The translations under genes were made by a program, and so were the position numbers. A stretch of 64,000 nt of DNA, taken from contig NZ_JOHS01000042.1 of the NCBI RefSeq assembly GCF_000725625.1, positions 5,511-69,510 on the forward strand, in the 5' to 3' direction. Source of the stretch: Streptomyces sp. NRRL F-6676. Lineage in GTDB: Bacteria; Actinomycetota; Actinomycetes; Streptomycetales; Streptomycetaceae. The notes under the pieces were generated by a model. The model was not told where the DNA came from. It searched no databases and worked only from the letters and a program-made list of their open reading frames with translations. Shown one piece after another: positions 7,128 to 15,392 of this stretch. Numbering within the stretch: position 1 is the stretch's first letter; the number at the start of each line of letters is the position of its first letter.

Positions 7128-8753
7128 GTGCCCCGCACAACAGCAGTACCGAACAGCCCGCCGCCAGCGGGCGATCAGGCGCGCCCGCAGCGCCGCCAGC
7201 GGGTCAAGGTGCCCCTGCGCCTCGTCACCAACCCGCACTACGCCGACGTCGCGGTGACCACGTACGTGAAGATCGCCGCGTTGGCCTCACGTCCCGAGGG
7301 CTGCACGGCGGCGACTGCGACCATCGCGGAGTACGTCGGCCTGTCGAAGGCCTCCGTCGAACGCGGCATGACGCAGCTGATGCGCCCCGGGCCCGACGGC
7401 GTAGTCGAGCTGTCCTCGACCCGCCGTTCCCTGCCCGGCGGATGCGGCACCTCGGCGGTGCGCCGTACCCGGCCGCTGTCCGCGACCGAGCGATTCGTGT
7501 GGATCCCGGTGGCCGCGGCCGAGGACCTCACCCCGCGCCAGCTGCGCGCGTACGCGCTCATCGCCTACGCCCAGGCCCAGAAGATCCCGCTCACCGAGTC
7601 GGAAATCGCAGGGGCGCTCCACCACCACAGCGGCCAGCGGGCCGGACAGCCGCTCACCACCGCGGCAGCCGGTGCGATCGTCGACGAGCTGGAAGCAACG
7701 CGGTGGATCACCGTGGAGCGGCGGGCCGGCGTGCGCGGCCGCCACCACTTCATCGCTCACGACATCCCGTCCGCCGCCCAGGACCTGCCCTGTGGACAAC
7801 CGTCCCCCACGGGCGTCGCGCCCTCCTCCACCTCTGCTCCTGGTGAGGGATCGGGTTCCTCGGCTGGTGCGGGATCACTCGCGACTAAGGAAGAACCTAG
7901 GACTGACCGACCTGATGACGAGCGCGCACTCTTCTCACCCGCCGTAGGCGAGGTACAGGTAGGTGAAGGTGTGGAAAACCGCTGTGCTCGACTGCCACAC
8001 GACTCCGGCGAAGACGGCCTCGCGCTGCGCGCGGATGACCACCAGACCCCCTTGACCACCCCCTTGACCAACCCCAGCGGCTCCTACGACGGGCCCGGGC
8101 TGACCGTCAGCGCCCGGGTCCACGCCGTCCTCGAGCCGGTGCACTGGCTCTTCCGGCAGACCAGCGTCTACATGCAGCGGCGCATCGCCAGGGAGGTCGG
8201 CCGCCAGTTGCGCTCCGGCATCGACGACGCCCGGCTGCGGCAGCGGCTGGAGACACGGGTCTGTCGCACCTTCACCGACGAGATCCGCGATCCCGGCCGG
8301 TGGATCCTCGGTGTCGGCCTGCCCCGCTGGGGCTGCGGCATCTTCGACTGCGAAGCCGGCGTCCTGTGGAGCAGCGGCCGCCGGTGCTCAGTGTGCGAGG
8401 AGATCGTCCGTGACCGGCGCCGCGCCACGGCTCAGCCCGAGGCGCCCACTCCCGCCATCGTCCATCCTGTCCCTGCTCCTGTTCCCGTCCAGCCGTCCGC
8501 TCTCGCGGCTCCCCGGGGCCGGTGCCCGGAGTGCGGCTGCGCCGTCCTGGTGCTGAACCGCGCCCAGCCAGCCCCCCGGTGCAAGCCCTGCCGAGAGGAG
8601 CACGAGGGTGGACGGGCAAGTGGTCCGCCCCCGTCGGCACACCCCGAAGTGTGCGCGGGATGGGACGGCAGTGGATGCACCCGTCCGGCCCTCGGCTCCA
8701 CCGGCCTCTGTGTCCGATGCCGGACCCGCCGGATGGAGCGGGCCGCATCATGA
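7128..8753 (+). CDS. Rep-like plasmid replication initiator with winged helix domain
   Basis: The protein has 541 residues, starting at GTG 7128 after AGGAGAA. Residues 25-200 form a winged-helix region typical of plasmid and phage initiators (LVTNPHYADVAVTTYVKIAALAS, TIAEYVGLSKASVERGMTQL, and a second helix set IPLTESEIAGALHHHSGQ). The middle is Pro/Ser-rich linker, and its DNA carries two iterons at 8047-8070. A helical region (residues 325-420) precedes two cysteine-rich patches, CPECGC...CKPC and a final C-x-C set, which look like zinc ribbons. Iterons inside and beside the gene and the absence of another Rep candidate support the call; the regulator alternative cannot be excluded. Confidence 0.68.
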   Translation: MPRTTAVPNSPPPAGDQARPQRRQRVKVPLRLVTNPHYADVAVTTYVKIAALASRPEGCTAATATIAEYVGLSKASVERGMTQLMRPGPDGVVELSSTRRSLPGGCGTSAVRRTRPLSATERFVWIPVAAAEDLTPRQLRAYALIAYAQAQKIPLTESEIAGALHHHSGQRAGQPLTTAAAGAIVDELEATRWITVERRAGVRGRHHFIAHDIPSAAQDLPCGQPSPTGVAPSSTSAPGEGSGSSAGAGSLATKEEPRTDRPDDERALFSPAVGEVQVGEGVENRCARLPHDSGEDGLALRADDHQTPLTTPLTNPSGSYDGPGLTVSARVHAVLEPVHWLFRQTSVYMQRRIAREVGRQLRSGIDDARLRQRLETRVCRTFTDEIRDPGRWILGVGLPRWGCGIFDCEAGVLWSSGRRCSVCEEIVRDRRRATAQPEAPTPAIVHPVPAPVPVQPSALAAPRGRCPECGCAVLVLNRAQPAPRCKPCREEHEGGRASGPPPSAHPEVCAGWDGSGCTRPALGSTGLCVRCRTRRMERAAS

Positions 8754-9583
8754 GCCGCCCACTTCACCCGTCGAGACTCACCACTCCCGGGTCGCCCCGG
8801 GCCACCTCCACCGGAACGCGTCCCACTCCGCAGGCGCCGAAGGAGCAGAGCTCGGCATCAACCGCACCGCAGCGCCGTCGGCCGTTCCGGACATCGGGGC
8901 CGCGGGCATGGTCGACGTCCCGGCACCGGACCAAGGTTTCTCGTAGCGCCACGGCCCCCTTGACCGGCCTTCCCCACCCGCCGGGCTCCTCCTTGACGCG
9001 CGGTCCGGGTCAAGGGGAAACCTGACCGTCCAGTGCCGCAGCACCTCGAAGTCACCATCGTGGAGTGGCGCCGAGGGTCGCGGCCGCCGGATGAGTGGAC
9101 GCCACCGAGGCCGATGCGTCGGCCCCATCCATCCCGGTCCACTCGCGCAACCGCCATCCATCGCCCGCCGCCGCGCACTGAGTGGGCTCCACCGTGTGCG
9201 CGGTGGAGCCCACTCAGTGGAGTGGAGTGAGGCCCGACCCCCGCCATCGGGTGTCGCTCATCGGCCACTCCCCCCGGTGGACGACACCCAATGCACCGGC
9301 CGGCCCGGTCTCCACTCAGTGGCCTCCACTCGATGCCCCCGGATCCCCTCGCACCGGTAGCACCCGCCGATGGGACCCGGCGGACAAGGCGAGAGACGAC
9401 GAATGCCCGAAGCACAGAAGGGATCGTGGAGAGCGGGAGCATCCGTCCAGGACGTCCGCCGACGGCACCCTCTGTCAGAGCCCCTCTGCCCTCTCGCCCC
9501 CTTGACCATCTGCCTCGCGCAGGTTGCCCCACCCCCTTGACCGGCCTCCGTTCCACCCCTTGACCACCGGCCGTGGCCCTGCC

Positions 9584-9619
9584 GTTTCCCCTTGACCTCG
9601 GCCCAGGTCAAGGGGAAAC
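9584..9619. repeat. Inverted repeat of the iteron, copy 1
   Basis: GTTTCCCCTTGACCT (9584-9598) and its exact inverse AGGTCAAGGGGAAAC (9605-9619) flank the 6-base centre CGGCCC, giving a perfect 15-bp stem. A partial version lies at about 8990-9020. Confidence 0.75.
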
Positions 9620-10253
9620 CCGGCGGGGCCAGCCGATCAGCGGACGAACGACAGTGCGGACAGGCTTCCTCCCGGGCGAGCACCGGGGCGGGCGGAACAC
9701 CGTGCAGGGGTGATGGGGGTCCGGGGCTTCAGCACGACCTCGCGGTGGCGTCCATCGCAATGGACCGAAGTGTGGGTGGACGGCGCAGCGCGAGGCCTGA
9801 GTGCGGATGGACCCGAGCACCCCGCGATGGGGCCGGCCCATCCACTCGATGTACTCCATCCAATCCAGTGGACCGGAGTGGGCAACCGGCGCCGGAGTCC
9901 ACCCACAGAGTGGAGGGTGGACTCCATCCGGGGCTCCGCGCACACCTTGGTGCCCACCCGATGGAGAGCCGGCCGCGCCATCGGGTGTCGTCCACCGGCC
10001 AGCCAACCCCAGTGGGCGACACCCAGCCGCCCACCCACACAGTGGGCTCCGCCCGGTCGCGAGAGGCCAAAGCGGAAGGCCGCCCGAAGTGTCGGTGGAA
10101 GGTGAAGCGGAGCGTGCCACACACCGAGACGGCCCCCAGCGAGCATCTGCTGACGGCGCCCTCCGGCCGCCCTTGCCCACCTGCACTGCGCAGGCTCCCC
10201 ACCCCCTTGACCGGCCTCCGTTCCACCCCTTGACCACCGGCCGTGGCCCTGCC

Positions 10254-10289
10254 GTTTCCCCTTGACCTCGGCCCAGGTCAAGGGGAAAC
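10254..10289. repeat. Inverted repeat of the iteron, copy 2
   Basis: The same 15-bp arms and CGGCCC centre as the copy at 9584 occur exactly 670 bases later, preceded by the same iteron pair. This defines the repeat unit length. Confidence 0.75.
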
Positions 10290-10685
10290 CCGGCGCGAGC
10301 CGTGGGTCGATCTGCTGGGACCAACCTGCGGATGAGCATCGTGGCCGCAGGGCTTCATCCCCGGCACGCACCGAGCGCCCCGGCGGCGATGGCGGCAGCC
10401 CGAGCCTTCGATGGCGTCCATCGCGATGGGTGGATGGGTGGATGTGGGAGCACCGAGCCCACTGGGTGGCCACCACATGGACGTACGCGAGCGCCGCGAC
10501 AGAGGCGCGGTCCATCCACTCGGTAGGCTCCATCCACTGCCAGTGGCCTCCACTCCTGCCCCTGGTCGGAGTGCGGCCACACCCCCATCCACCCGCCCAG
10601 TGGACGCCCCTTGCCCACTCCGCCCGCCCTTGACCATGGCCCTCCTGCTCACCCAGACACCCGGAGCGGGCCGAGCCCTAGACTC

Positions 10686-10743
10686 ATAAACCCTTGACAT
10701 CGTTTAGGGTTTACGCCAGAGTATCTCTAGACGGTGTTTAGGG
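10686..10743 (+). promoter_or_regulatory. Promoter and operator of the hicA gene
   Basis: TTGACA at 10694-10699 and CAGAGT at 10717-10722 are 17 bases apart, a sigma-70-type promoter with a weak -10. AAACCC (10688-10693) and GGGTTT (10707-10712) form a dyad over the -35 box. GTTTAGGG occurs at 10702 and again at 10736. The -35 box is itself an iteron-like CCCTTGACA. The layout fits toxin-antitoxin autoregulation. Confidence 0.55.
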
Positions 10744-10759
10744 ATTTGGGGTAAGTTGG

Positions 10760-10954
10760 ATGAACAGCAAGGACGTCCGGCAGCTCATCAAGAAGCTGAA
10801 GGCTCAGGGCTTCGAGGCCACCCCGACTAAGGGCGGCCATTGGCTGGTGAAGAAGGGCAGCGTTCGAGTCACCACACTGCCGGGCACGCCGTCTGACCCA
10901 CGCAGCCTGAAGAACTGCATCGCCGCCCTCAAGCGGCACGGATACACCCCGTAG
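10760..10954 (+). CDS. hicA: HicA-family mRNA interferase toxin
   Basis: The protein has 64 residues, the usual HicA length. It follows the family pattern: MNSKDVRQLIKKLKAQGF, then the glycine-histidine motif KGGHWLVKK carrying the catalytic His, then VTTLPGTPSDPRSLKNCIAALKRHGY. HicA folds as a double-stranded-RNA-binding domain and cleaves translated mRNA. Lower GC than its surroundings near the start and the dyad promoter support a mobile toxin module. The usual HicB partner follows the toxin; here the next gene is longer and separated by a strong hairpin. Confidence 0.82.
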   Translation: MNSKDVRQLIKKLKAQGFEATPTKGGHWLVKKGSVRVTTLPGTPSDPRSLKNCIAALKRHGYTP

Positions 10955-10959
10955 ACCAC

Positions 10960-10989
10960 GGGGCCCGCCCGGCAAACCGGGCGGGCCCC
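10960..10989 (+). terminator. Strong hairpin between hicA and its downstream gene
   Basis: GGGGCCCGCCCGG (10960-10972) and CCGGGCGGGCCCC (10977-10989) form a perfect 13-bp stem with a CAAA loop. It would reduce read-through from hicA into the 259-aa gene, unusual for a toxin-antitoxin pair. Confidence 0.7.
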
Positions 10990-11021
10990 CCAACCGCCCC
11001 CACCGAGAACTGGAGACGATC

Positions 11022-11801
11022 ATGACCCAGGCATGGAGCATCTACGTCGAGCTCGGCTGCTGCGATGCTCCGGACGACCTCTACGACGACCTGCACGACC
11101 GGCTTGCCACCGCCCATCCCGCCGTCGGCACCGCTCCCAACGGCAACCTGTCCGTGCGCATCTTCGTAGAGGCATCCACCGCCCGGCAGGCCGTCGACAC
11201 CGGCCTGAAGACCGTCTCCGCTGCCCTGAAGGACCTCGGCGTCACCGCCCCCGTTGTGGGCGTCGAAGCCATCACCGAAGCCGAACTGGACCGCCGCAAC
11301 GCCGAGAAGGACGTCCCGGCACTCGCCGGCGTCGGCGAGATCGCCGAACTCTTCGGCGTCACCCGGGGCCGCGCTGGACAGCTCACCAAGCGCGACGACT
11401 TTCCCCCTGCGGTCGCCATCCTGAAGTCCGGACCGATCTACGTGAAGGAGCAGGTACAGGCCTTCGGACAGCGCTGGGACCGCAAGGGAGGCCGTCCGGC
11501 GAAGCCCGTCGTCCTGACCGAGGCGGAGAAGGTTCTGCTTGCGGCGCTCCGGGATGCACAGGCCGCACGCTCCCGCGCGACCGTGGGCTGGGCGGAGCAG
11601 GGGGGCCAGCTCGTCGTCACGAGCGGAGAGGGTCGTGCCATCGTGGTGGAGCTGAAGGGCTCCTCGACCGGCGAGGCGCAGCTCCCCGATGAGGTCATCG
11701 AGAAGCTCTCGAAGGAGAAGTTGGTCAGCGTGACCCGCCGCAGCGACGAGCTGGATGTCGAACTGACGGCGAAGGGTGAGAAGCACGCCGCCGAGATGTG
11801 A
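11022..11801 (+). CDS. DNA-binding protein next to hicA, candidate non-standard antitoxin
   Basis: The protein has 259 residues, with ATG 11022 preceded by GGAGA. Residues 1-75 form an alpha/beta region whose helix ASTARQAVDTGLKTVSAAL recalls the HicB pattern of regularly spaced alanines. Residues 100-155 form a helix-turn-helix of the AlpA/MerR type (GVGEIAELFGVTRGRAGQL, then an Arg/Lys wing). Residues 165-259 look like a second alpha/beta domain (GQLVVTSGEGRAIVVEL). It is not a clear HicB homologue. Adjacency to hicA and the DNA-binding domain make antitoxin or operon regulator the best guess. Confidence 0.7.
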   Translation: MTQAWSIYVELGCCDAPDDLYDDLHDRLATAHPAVGTAPNGNLSVRIFVEASTARQAVDTGLKTVSAALKDLGVTAPVVGVEAITEAELDRRNAEKDVPALAGVGEIAELFGVTRGRAGQLTKRDDFPPAVAILKSGPIYVKEQVQAFGQRWDRKGGRPAKPVVLTEAEKVLLAALRDAQAARSRATVGWAEQGGQLVVTSGEGRAIVVELKGSSTGEAQLPDEVIEKLSKEKLVSVTRRSDELDVELTAKGEKHAAEM

Positions 11802-11819
11802 ATGGCGGACAACCGACGA

Positions 11820-11853
11820 AGGCCCGCCCCGGCATTGGCATCGGGGCGGGCCT
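11820..11853 (+). terminator. Terminator after the hicA partner gene
   Basis: AGGCCCGCCCCG (11820-11831) pairs perfectly with CGGGGCGGGCCT (11842-11853), 12 bp with a 10-base loop, 18 bases after the stop codon. Confidence 0.75.
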
Positions 11854-12235
11854 CCGCACGTTCCGGGGGACCACGCCGGCAACTCACGGGGTCCACTCCC
11901 ACCGCGGGCACTGCGTACTGAGTGGGCTCCATCCAGTGCTCCGCGGTCTGATGGAGCCACTCGGTGGAAAGCCACCCGCCCATCGCGGTGTCGTCCATCG
12001 GCCCGCACCACCTGGTCGACGAAACCGCATGGGCCGGGTCTTGCCCACCCACACAGTGGGCTCCATCCAACCCGGTGCACCGGTGGCGTCCATCGATGAC
12101 GCACGGTGGACGAGGCGGGGAGCGGCATATGCCCCCACCCGGAGTGGGTCTCAGGCAGGCGGCTTCTGGTGATGCCTCCTCTGCCGTTCCCACCCCCTTG
12201 ACCGGCCTCCCTTCCACCCCTTGACCACAGGCCTG

Positions 12236-12291
12236 CGCCTCTGCTGTTTCCCCTTGACCTCGGCCCAGGTCAAGGGGAAACAGCAGAGGCG
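12236..12291. repeat. Longest inverted repeat of the iteron, copy 3
   Basis: The same GTTTCCCCTTGACCT arms and CGGCCC centre (12261-12266) as copies 1 and 2, but the stem is extended outward by ten more paired bases ending CGCCTCTGCT/AGCAGAGGCG, giving a perfect 25-bp stem. The extension is unique to this copy, as if the flanks co-evolved to keep pairing. Confidence 0.75.
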
Positions 12292-12748
12292 TTCCCAACC
12301 CAGAACCGCGGAGGCTGGCGCACTGCACCGGCACGGGCGGGCGGCCGGTCCAATGGGGCCGGGAGTGTCTCGCCCTTCGCGCACGGAGCGGTACGGAACG
12401 ACGTCCGGATGTGACGGCGGGCCGCGGGTCTCCCCCCCGAGCTGGCGATGGGGTCCATCGCGATGGCGATGGGTGGATGGGTGGGAGCGCCGAGCCCACT
12501 GGGTGGCCACTGCGTGGACGTGCGCAAGTTCCGCGACGAGCGGCGCGGTCCATCCATTCAGTGGGCTCCATCCGATCCGGTGGATGGAGCCGGCGCCGAA
12601 GTTCGTCCACTCCACCCCGGCCCCGGCCGGAGTGGGGCGCGCACCTCCGTCCACCCCACGCGGTGGGCGTCCCCCCTTGACCACTCCGCCCACCCCTTGA
12701 CCACGGCCCCCTTGCCCACCTGGGCCACTCAGGTGCCGGGGCCCGTTT

Positions 12749-12797
12749 CCCCTTGACCTCGTCGCGCCGCGAGAGCGGTCAGACCGCGGTCAAGGGG
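12749..12797. repeat. Diverged inverted iteron, copy 4
   Basis: CCCCTTGACC (12749-12758) and GGTCAAGGGG (12788-12797) flank a 29-base centre containing a second small dyad GCGGT-CAG-ACCGC. It lies directly upstream of the sigma-like gene and may serve as its operator. Confidence 0.5.
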
Positions 12798-12809
12798 GGT
12801 GTCGGGAGT

Positions 12810-13805
12810 GTGAGCGCCATCGAGACCAGATGGCGCGAAAGGACGGACACGGACGTGGCCACCACCCAGCACACCCCGGCAACCGACTCCTCCGAGTCCG
12901 TGACCCGCTACACCACGATCTCCCTGATGAACCGCGACTGGGACGTGCTCTGCCGCGACCTGAGGGCCGCCGACCGGGTGGTCGCCTGGGCGGAGGAGGA
13001 CGCCGAGCTCGTCGGAGTAGCAACTCCCCAGGATGTCGTGGACAAGATCTCCGACCTCCACCGCCGCGGCGAGTTCGACCAGCACGACCGCGTGATGCAC
13101 CTGCTGGTCGAGCGGGCCGCCGGGGTCGGCTTCGATGCCCACCTCGCGTGGAGGATCACGGTCCGGGTCCTGCTGCCCAAGGCGATCCTGATGGCCAAGA
13201 CCCAGCGCCGTACCGGCCTGCCGTGGGACGACGTGTGCGCGGCCGTGTTCGGCGCCGCCTTCGAGGTCGTCCGCACCTACCCGCTCGACCGGCGGCCGCG
13301 GCGGATCTTCAACAACCTCGCCCTCGACACCCTGCAGCTCGCCCGCCGCACCCTGGCCGCCTGTCTCGACGACATCGAGGAGCTTCAGGAGTTCGCCGCC
13401 GGTGTCGCCCCGCTGGCCGCGGCCGAGCACCACACCCGATACACGCACGTCGTCTCCAGCGAGGACCCCGACACCCCCCACCGCACGGTCGAGCTCGCCG
13501 ACCTGCTCATGCGGGCCGCCCAGATGGAGCTCGTCGACGTCGACGAGCCGGCCCTGTCGCGTCACGAGACACGGACGGAGGTCCTCGACCTGCTGCTGTG
13601 GGCGGTGGAGGTCGGAGCGCTCAAAGAGCTCGAGGCGCAGCGCATCGCCCGGTACTACCTGTCCACCTCGCAGCGCCCCGACCAGCGCCACATGACCACC
13701 CGGTCCATGGGCCACGAGGGAGACCTGCTGCGGCAGCACGCCAGCCGCGCCGTACGCACGCTGCGCGCGAAGTCGGACCTCTCGCAGTACCGCGCCGCGG
13801 CCTGA
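12810..13805 (+). CDS. Sigma-factor-like regulatory protein
   Basis: The protein has 331 residues from GTG 12810; GTG 12855 with AAAGGA upstream is an alternative start. Residues 115-160 (RITVRVLLPKAILMAKTQRRTGLPWDDVCAAVFGAAFEVV) resemble the core-binding, helix-rich region 2 of sigma-70 proteins. The C-terminal 70 residues (LKELEAQRIARYYL, then HEGDLLRQHASRAVRTLRAKS) resemble the region 4 helix-turn-helix, ending in the typical SRAVRTLR pattern. It is divergent, and I call it by pattern only. It sits directly upstream of copy 2 of the four-copy GTCACACCG element, making it a candidate for recognising that element. Confidence 0.55.
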   Translation: MSAIETRWRERTDTDVATTQHTPATDSSESVTRYTTISLMNRDWDVLCRDLRAADRVVAWAEEDAELVGVATPQDVVDKISDLHRRGEFDQHDRVMHLLVERAAGVGFDAHLAWRITVRVLLPKAILMAKTQRRTGLPWDDVCAAVFGAAFEVVRTYPLDRRPRRIFNNLALDTLQLARRTLAACLDDIEELQEFAAGVAPLAAAEHHTRYTHVVSSEDPDTPHRTVELADLLMRAAQMELVDVDEPALSRHETRTEVLDLLLWAVEVGALKELEAQRIARYYLSTSQRPDQRHMTTRSMGHEGDLLRQHASRAVRTLRAKSDLSQYRAAA

Positions 13806-13818
13806 GAGCTGCCGGCGC

Positions 13819-13840
13819 CCGTCGGACCAGGCGCCGACGG
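13819..13840 (+). terminator. Hairpin after the sigma-like gene
   Basis: CCGTCGG (13819-13825) and CCGACGG (13834-13840) form a perfect 7-bp stem 13 bases after the stop codon; a partly overlapping GGCGCC pairing is also possible. Confidence 0.45.
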
Positions 13841-13863
13841 AAGTCGCTCGAAAAAACTTCAGC

Positions 13864-13913
13864 CCGACTGTCACACCGCGCCCTTCCTCAACACCTGTAG
13901 CAGGCGAGAGGGC
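13864..13913 (+). promoter_or_regulatory. GTCACACCG/CACCTGTAGCAGGTG element, copy 2 (head of transfer operon)
   Basis: GTCACACCG starts at 13870 and TAG of CACCTGTAGCAGGCG at 13898, with the same 28-base offset as the other copies. It lies 81 bases before the first transfer gene. Confidence 0.65.
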
Positions 13914-13978
13914 CGCCAAATCGGTCCAGCCCCACCTGAACATCCACCCCCACTCTTCTCGACTCCGGGAGAACCCCC

Positions 13979-14254
13979 GTGACCACGATGTCCCCGGCCG
14001 ACACCGGCCGACAGCTGCTCGACGCCGATGAGGCCCGTGTGGCCCGTGCTTCGCGCGAGCTGACCAAGATCGCCGCTGCTCTGGTGAGCCGGCCGATGGA
14101 CCGTGACCTGCACGAGCAGATGCGCGCCTTCCTCGACAGGGAGTCGGAGGCCTCTCTGGCGTCGTGGGATGTGCTGCTGCAGCGCACGCCGGACCAGCTC
14201 AAGGAGCGCATCTCGACGGTCCTGACCGTCCAGGCGCTGCGGAGGGCTTCGTGA
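13979..14254 (+). CDS. 91-aa helical protein at head of transfer operon
   Basis: Starts at GTG 13979 after GGGAGAA. The sequence is almost entirely predicted helix (ADEARVARASRELTKIAAAL, REQM-type charged repeats, ERISTVLTVQALRRAS) without membrane segments. Its stop overlaps the GTG start of the TcpC-like gene (GTGA), so the two are coupled. The function is unknown; a small cytoplasmic accessory or regulator of the transfer machine is plausible. Confidence 0.75.
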   Translation: MTTMSPADTGRQLLDADEARVARASRELTKIAAALVSRPMDRDLHEQMRAFLDRESEASLASWDVLLQRTPDQLKERISTVLTVQALRRAS

Positions 14255-15375
14255 AGCGGCCGCGCCGGCAGCACAAGGCGGCCAAGAAGCACCTCGTCGA
14301 GGCGGAGGCCTGGGACGAGGAGGTCGACGAGCCCCAGGAGACATCGGCGGACGAGCCGGACGAGACCGGGTGGAAGACCAGCACGGCACAGATGGCCGGC
14401 CTCTCCCGGCTGGTCCGCGCCGGGGTCTGGGTGCTCGTTGTCTCCGGCCCCGTCCTCGGCGCGCTCGCGTTCCTCTCCTCGTCCGCTCCGGCCCAGGGCG
14501 CGGCCAAGCCGGTCGCCACGGCGACGTCGGCGTCGCCGGTCGGGCCGGCCGGCTTCGCCGAGTTGTTCGTCGCCGCCTACCTGCAGGCTGGCCAAGGAAC
14601 CGAGCGGGACCTGGCGCCGTACTACTCCGGCTCCGTCGCGCTCGCCGTAAAGCCCGGGACCCGCACGGCCACGCAGTCCACCGTGATCGCATCCCGCGAG
14701 GTTCAGCCGGGTTACTGGTCCATCACCGTTGCCGCCGACGTCACCGCCTACGACGACAAAGGCAAGTCCACGCGGCTGGGCGTCCAGTACTTCCGCGTCG
14801 GCATCCAGGCCACCGGCCCGGCTGGCGCCGGCGGAACCGCGCAGGGCGCTGCCCCTGCCGGCTACGTGGCGACGTCGCTGCCGGCGCAGGTGGCCGCGCC
14901 TGCCGCACTCAAGCCGGGCGGCCTGGCGTACGAGACCGACCGCGGGTCGAGCAGTGCGGACCCGTCGGTCGAGACCGCGCGCGGGTTCCTGGCCGCCTAC
15001 CTGACTGGTACGACCGAGCTCGACCGCTACACCTCGCCCGGCACCCGGCTGCAGCCGATCACCCCTGCGCCGTACGCCGCGGTGAAGGTGACCGGTGTCC
15101 AGGACGACTCGTCCGGCTCGGGTCAGCAGAAGGTGCCGGCCGACGGCACGGTGCTGCACCAGCTGGTCCAGGTCGATGCCACGGACCAGGCCGGCAGTCC
15201 GGTCTCGCTGAGCTACGCGCTCACCCTCAAGTCCCGCGCCGGCCGCTGGGAGGTCGCGTCCGTCGACGACGCCCCGGCCATCCGCGCGAGCAGTCCGCCG
15301 TCGGCGGCGCCGCACACCACCACGAGCCCCGACGCAGCTACGGCATCTGACTCGCCGTCGCCGTCGCACTCCTGA
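14251..15375 (+). CDS. TcpC-like conjugation protein (membrane-anchored, VirB8-type role)
   Basis: The protein has 374 residues. A basic cytoplasmic N-terminus (VKRPRRQHKAAKKH) is followed by one membrane helix at about residues 55-75 (AGVWVLVVSGPVLGALAFL). Two extracellular alpha/beta domains of the NTF2-like type follow, each opening with the same helix pattern: FAELFVAAYLQAG near residue 105 and ETARGFLAAYLTG near 245. That two-domain layout is characteristic of TcpC of Gram-positive conjugation systems, which links the membrane complex to the cell wall. The C-terminal tail is Ser/Thr/Pro-rich. The GTG start at 14251 is set by overlap with the previous stop. Confidence 0.8.
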   Translation: MKRPRRQHKAAKKHLVEAEAWDEEVDEPQETSADEPDETGWKTSTAQMAGLSRLVRAGVWVLVVSGPVLGALAFLSSSAPAQGAAKPVATATSASPVGPAGFAELFVAAYLQAGQGTERDLAPYYSGSVALAVKPGTRTATQSTVIASREVQPGYWSITVAADVTAYDDKGKSTRLGVQYFRVGIQATGPAGAGGTAQGAAPAGYVATSLPAQVAAPAALKPGGLAYETDRGSSSADPSVETARGFLAAYLTGTTELDRYTSPGTRLQPITPAPYAAVKVTGVQDDSSGSGQQKVPADGTVLHQLVQVDATDQAGSPVSLSYALTLKSRAGRWEVASVDDAPAIRASSPPSAAPHTTTSPDAATASDSPSPSHS

Positions 15376-15392
15376 AGAAAGAGGAATCGTTC

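Larger units (their letters stand above)
8754..10685. repeat. About 1.9 kb non-coding tract of large degenerate repeat units with iterons
   Basis: No convincing gene is seen on either strand; open frames here are long only because the DNA is GC-rich. Repeat units of about 670 bases contain, in order, a long CCCCTTGACC inverted repeat, GTCCATCG-type blocks, several CACTCAGTGGGCTCC-like blocks, an ATCGGGTGTCG block, and a pair of iterons (CCCCCTTGACCGGCC, then ACCCCTTGACCAC). Complete neighbouring units start at about 9584 and 10254; partial units flank them. It resembles an origin or partition-site array. Confidence 0.6.
11854..12807. repeat. Second non-coding repeat tract with iterons
   Basis: This continues the repeat type of 8.75-10.69 kb: CACACAGTGGGCTCCATCC-like and CCATCG blocks, iteron pairs at about 12193-12225 and 12675-12702, and long inverted repeats at 12236-12291 and 12749-12797. 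No gene is supportable. The hicA module sits between the two tracts as if inserted or maintained inside the array. Confidence 0.6.

Noticed and set aside
8608..8946. A 112-aa rightward frame overlapping the end of rep
   Set aside because: It is the shadow frame of the Pro/Arg-rich rep C-terminus and extends into the repeat tract without coding signals.
8858..10533. Long leftward reading frames of 165-298 aa across the repeat tract (for example 8858-9556, 9637-10533)
   Set aside because: They run through iterons and palindromes, are low-complexity (Arg/Gly/Trp-rich) with no ribosome binding sites, and exist because GC-rich repeats lack stop codons.
6781..12797. The repeats considered as a CRISPR array
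   Set aside because: The spacing between repeats is irregular or about 670 bases, repeat lengths vary, and no cas genes are present.
13861..13910. ECF41-type promoter for the GTCACACCG element
   Set aside because: The -35-like TGTCACA fits, but no CGTC lies 16 bases downstream in any of the four copies, so I do not assign that sigma class.
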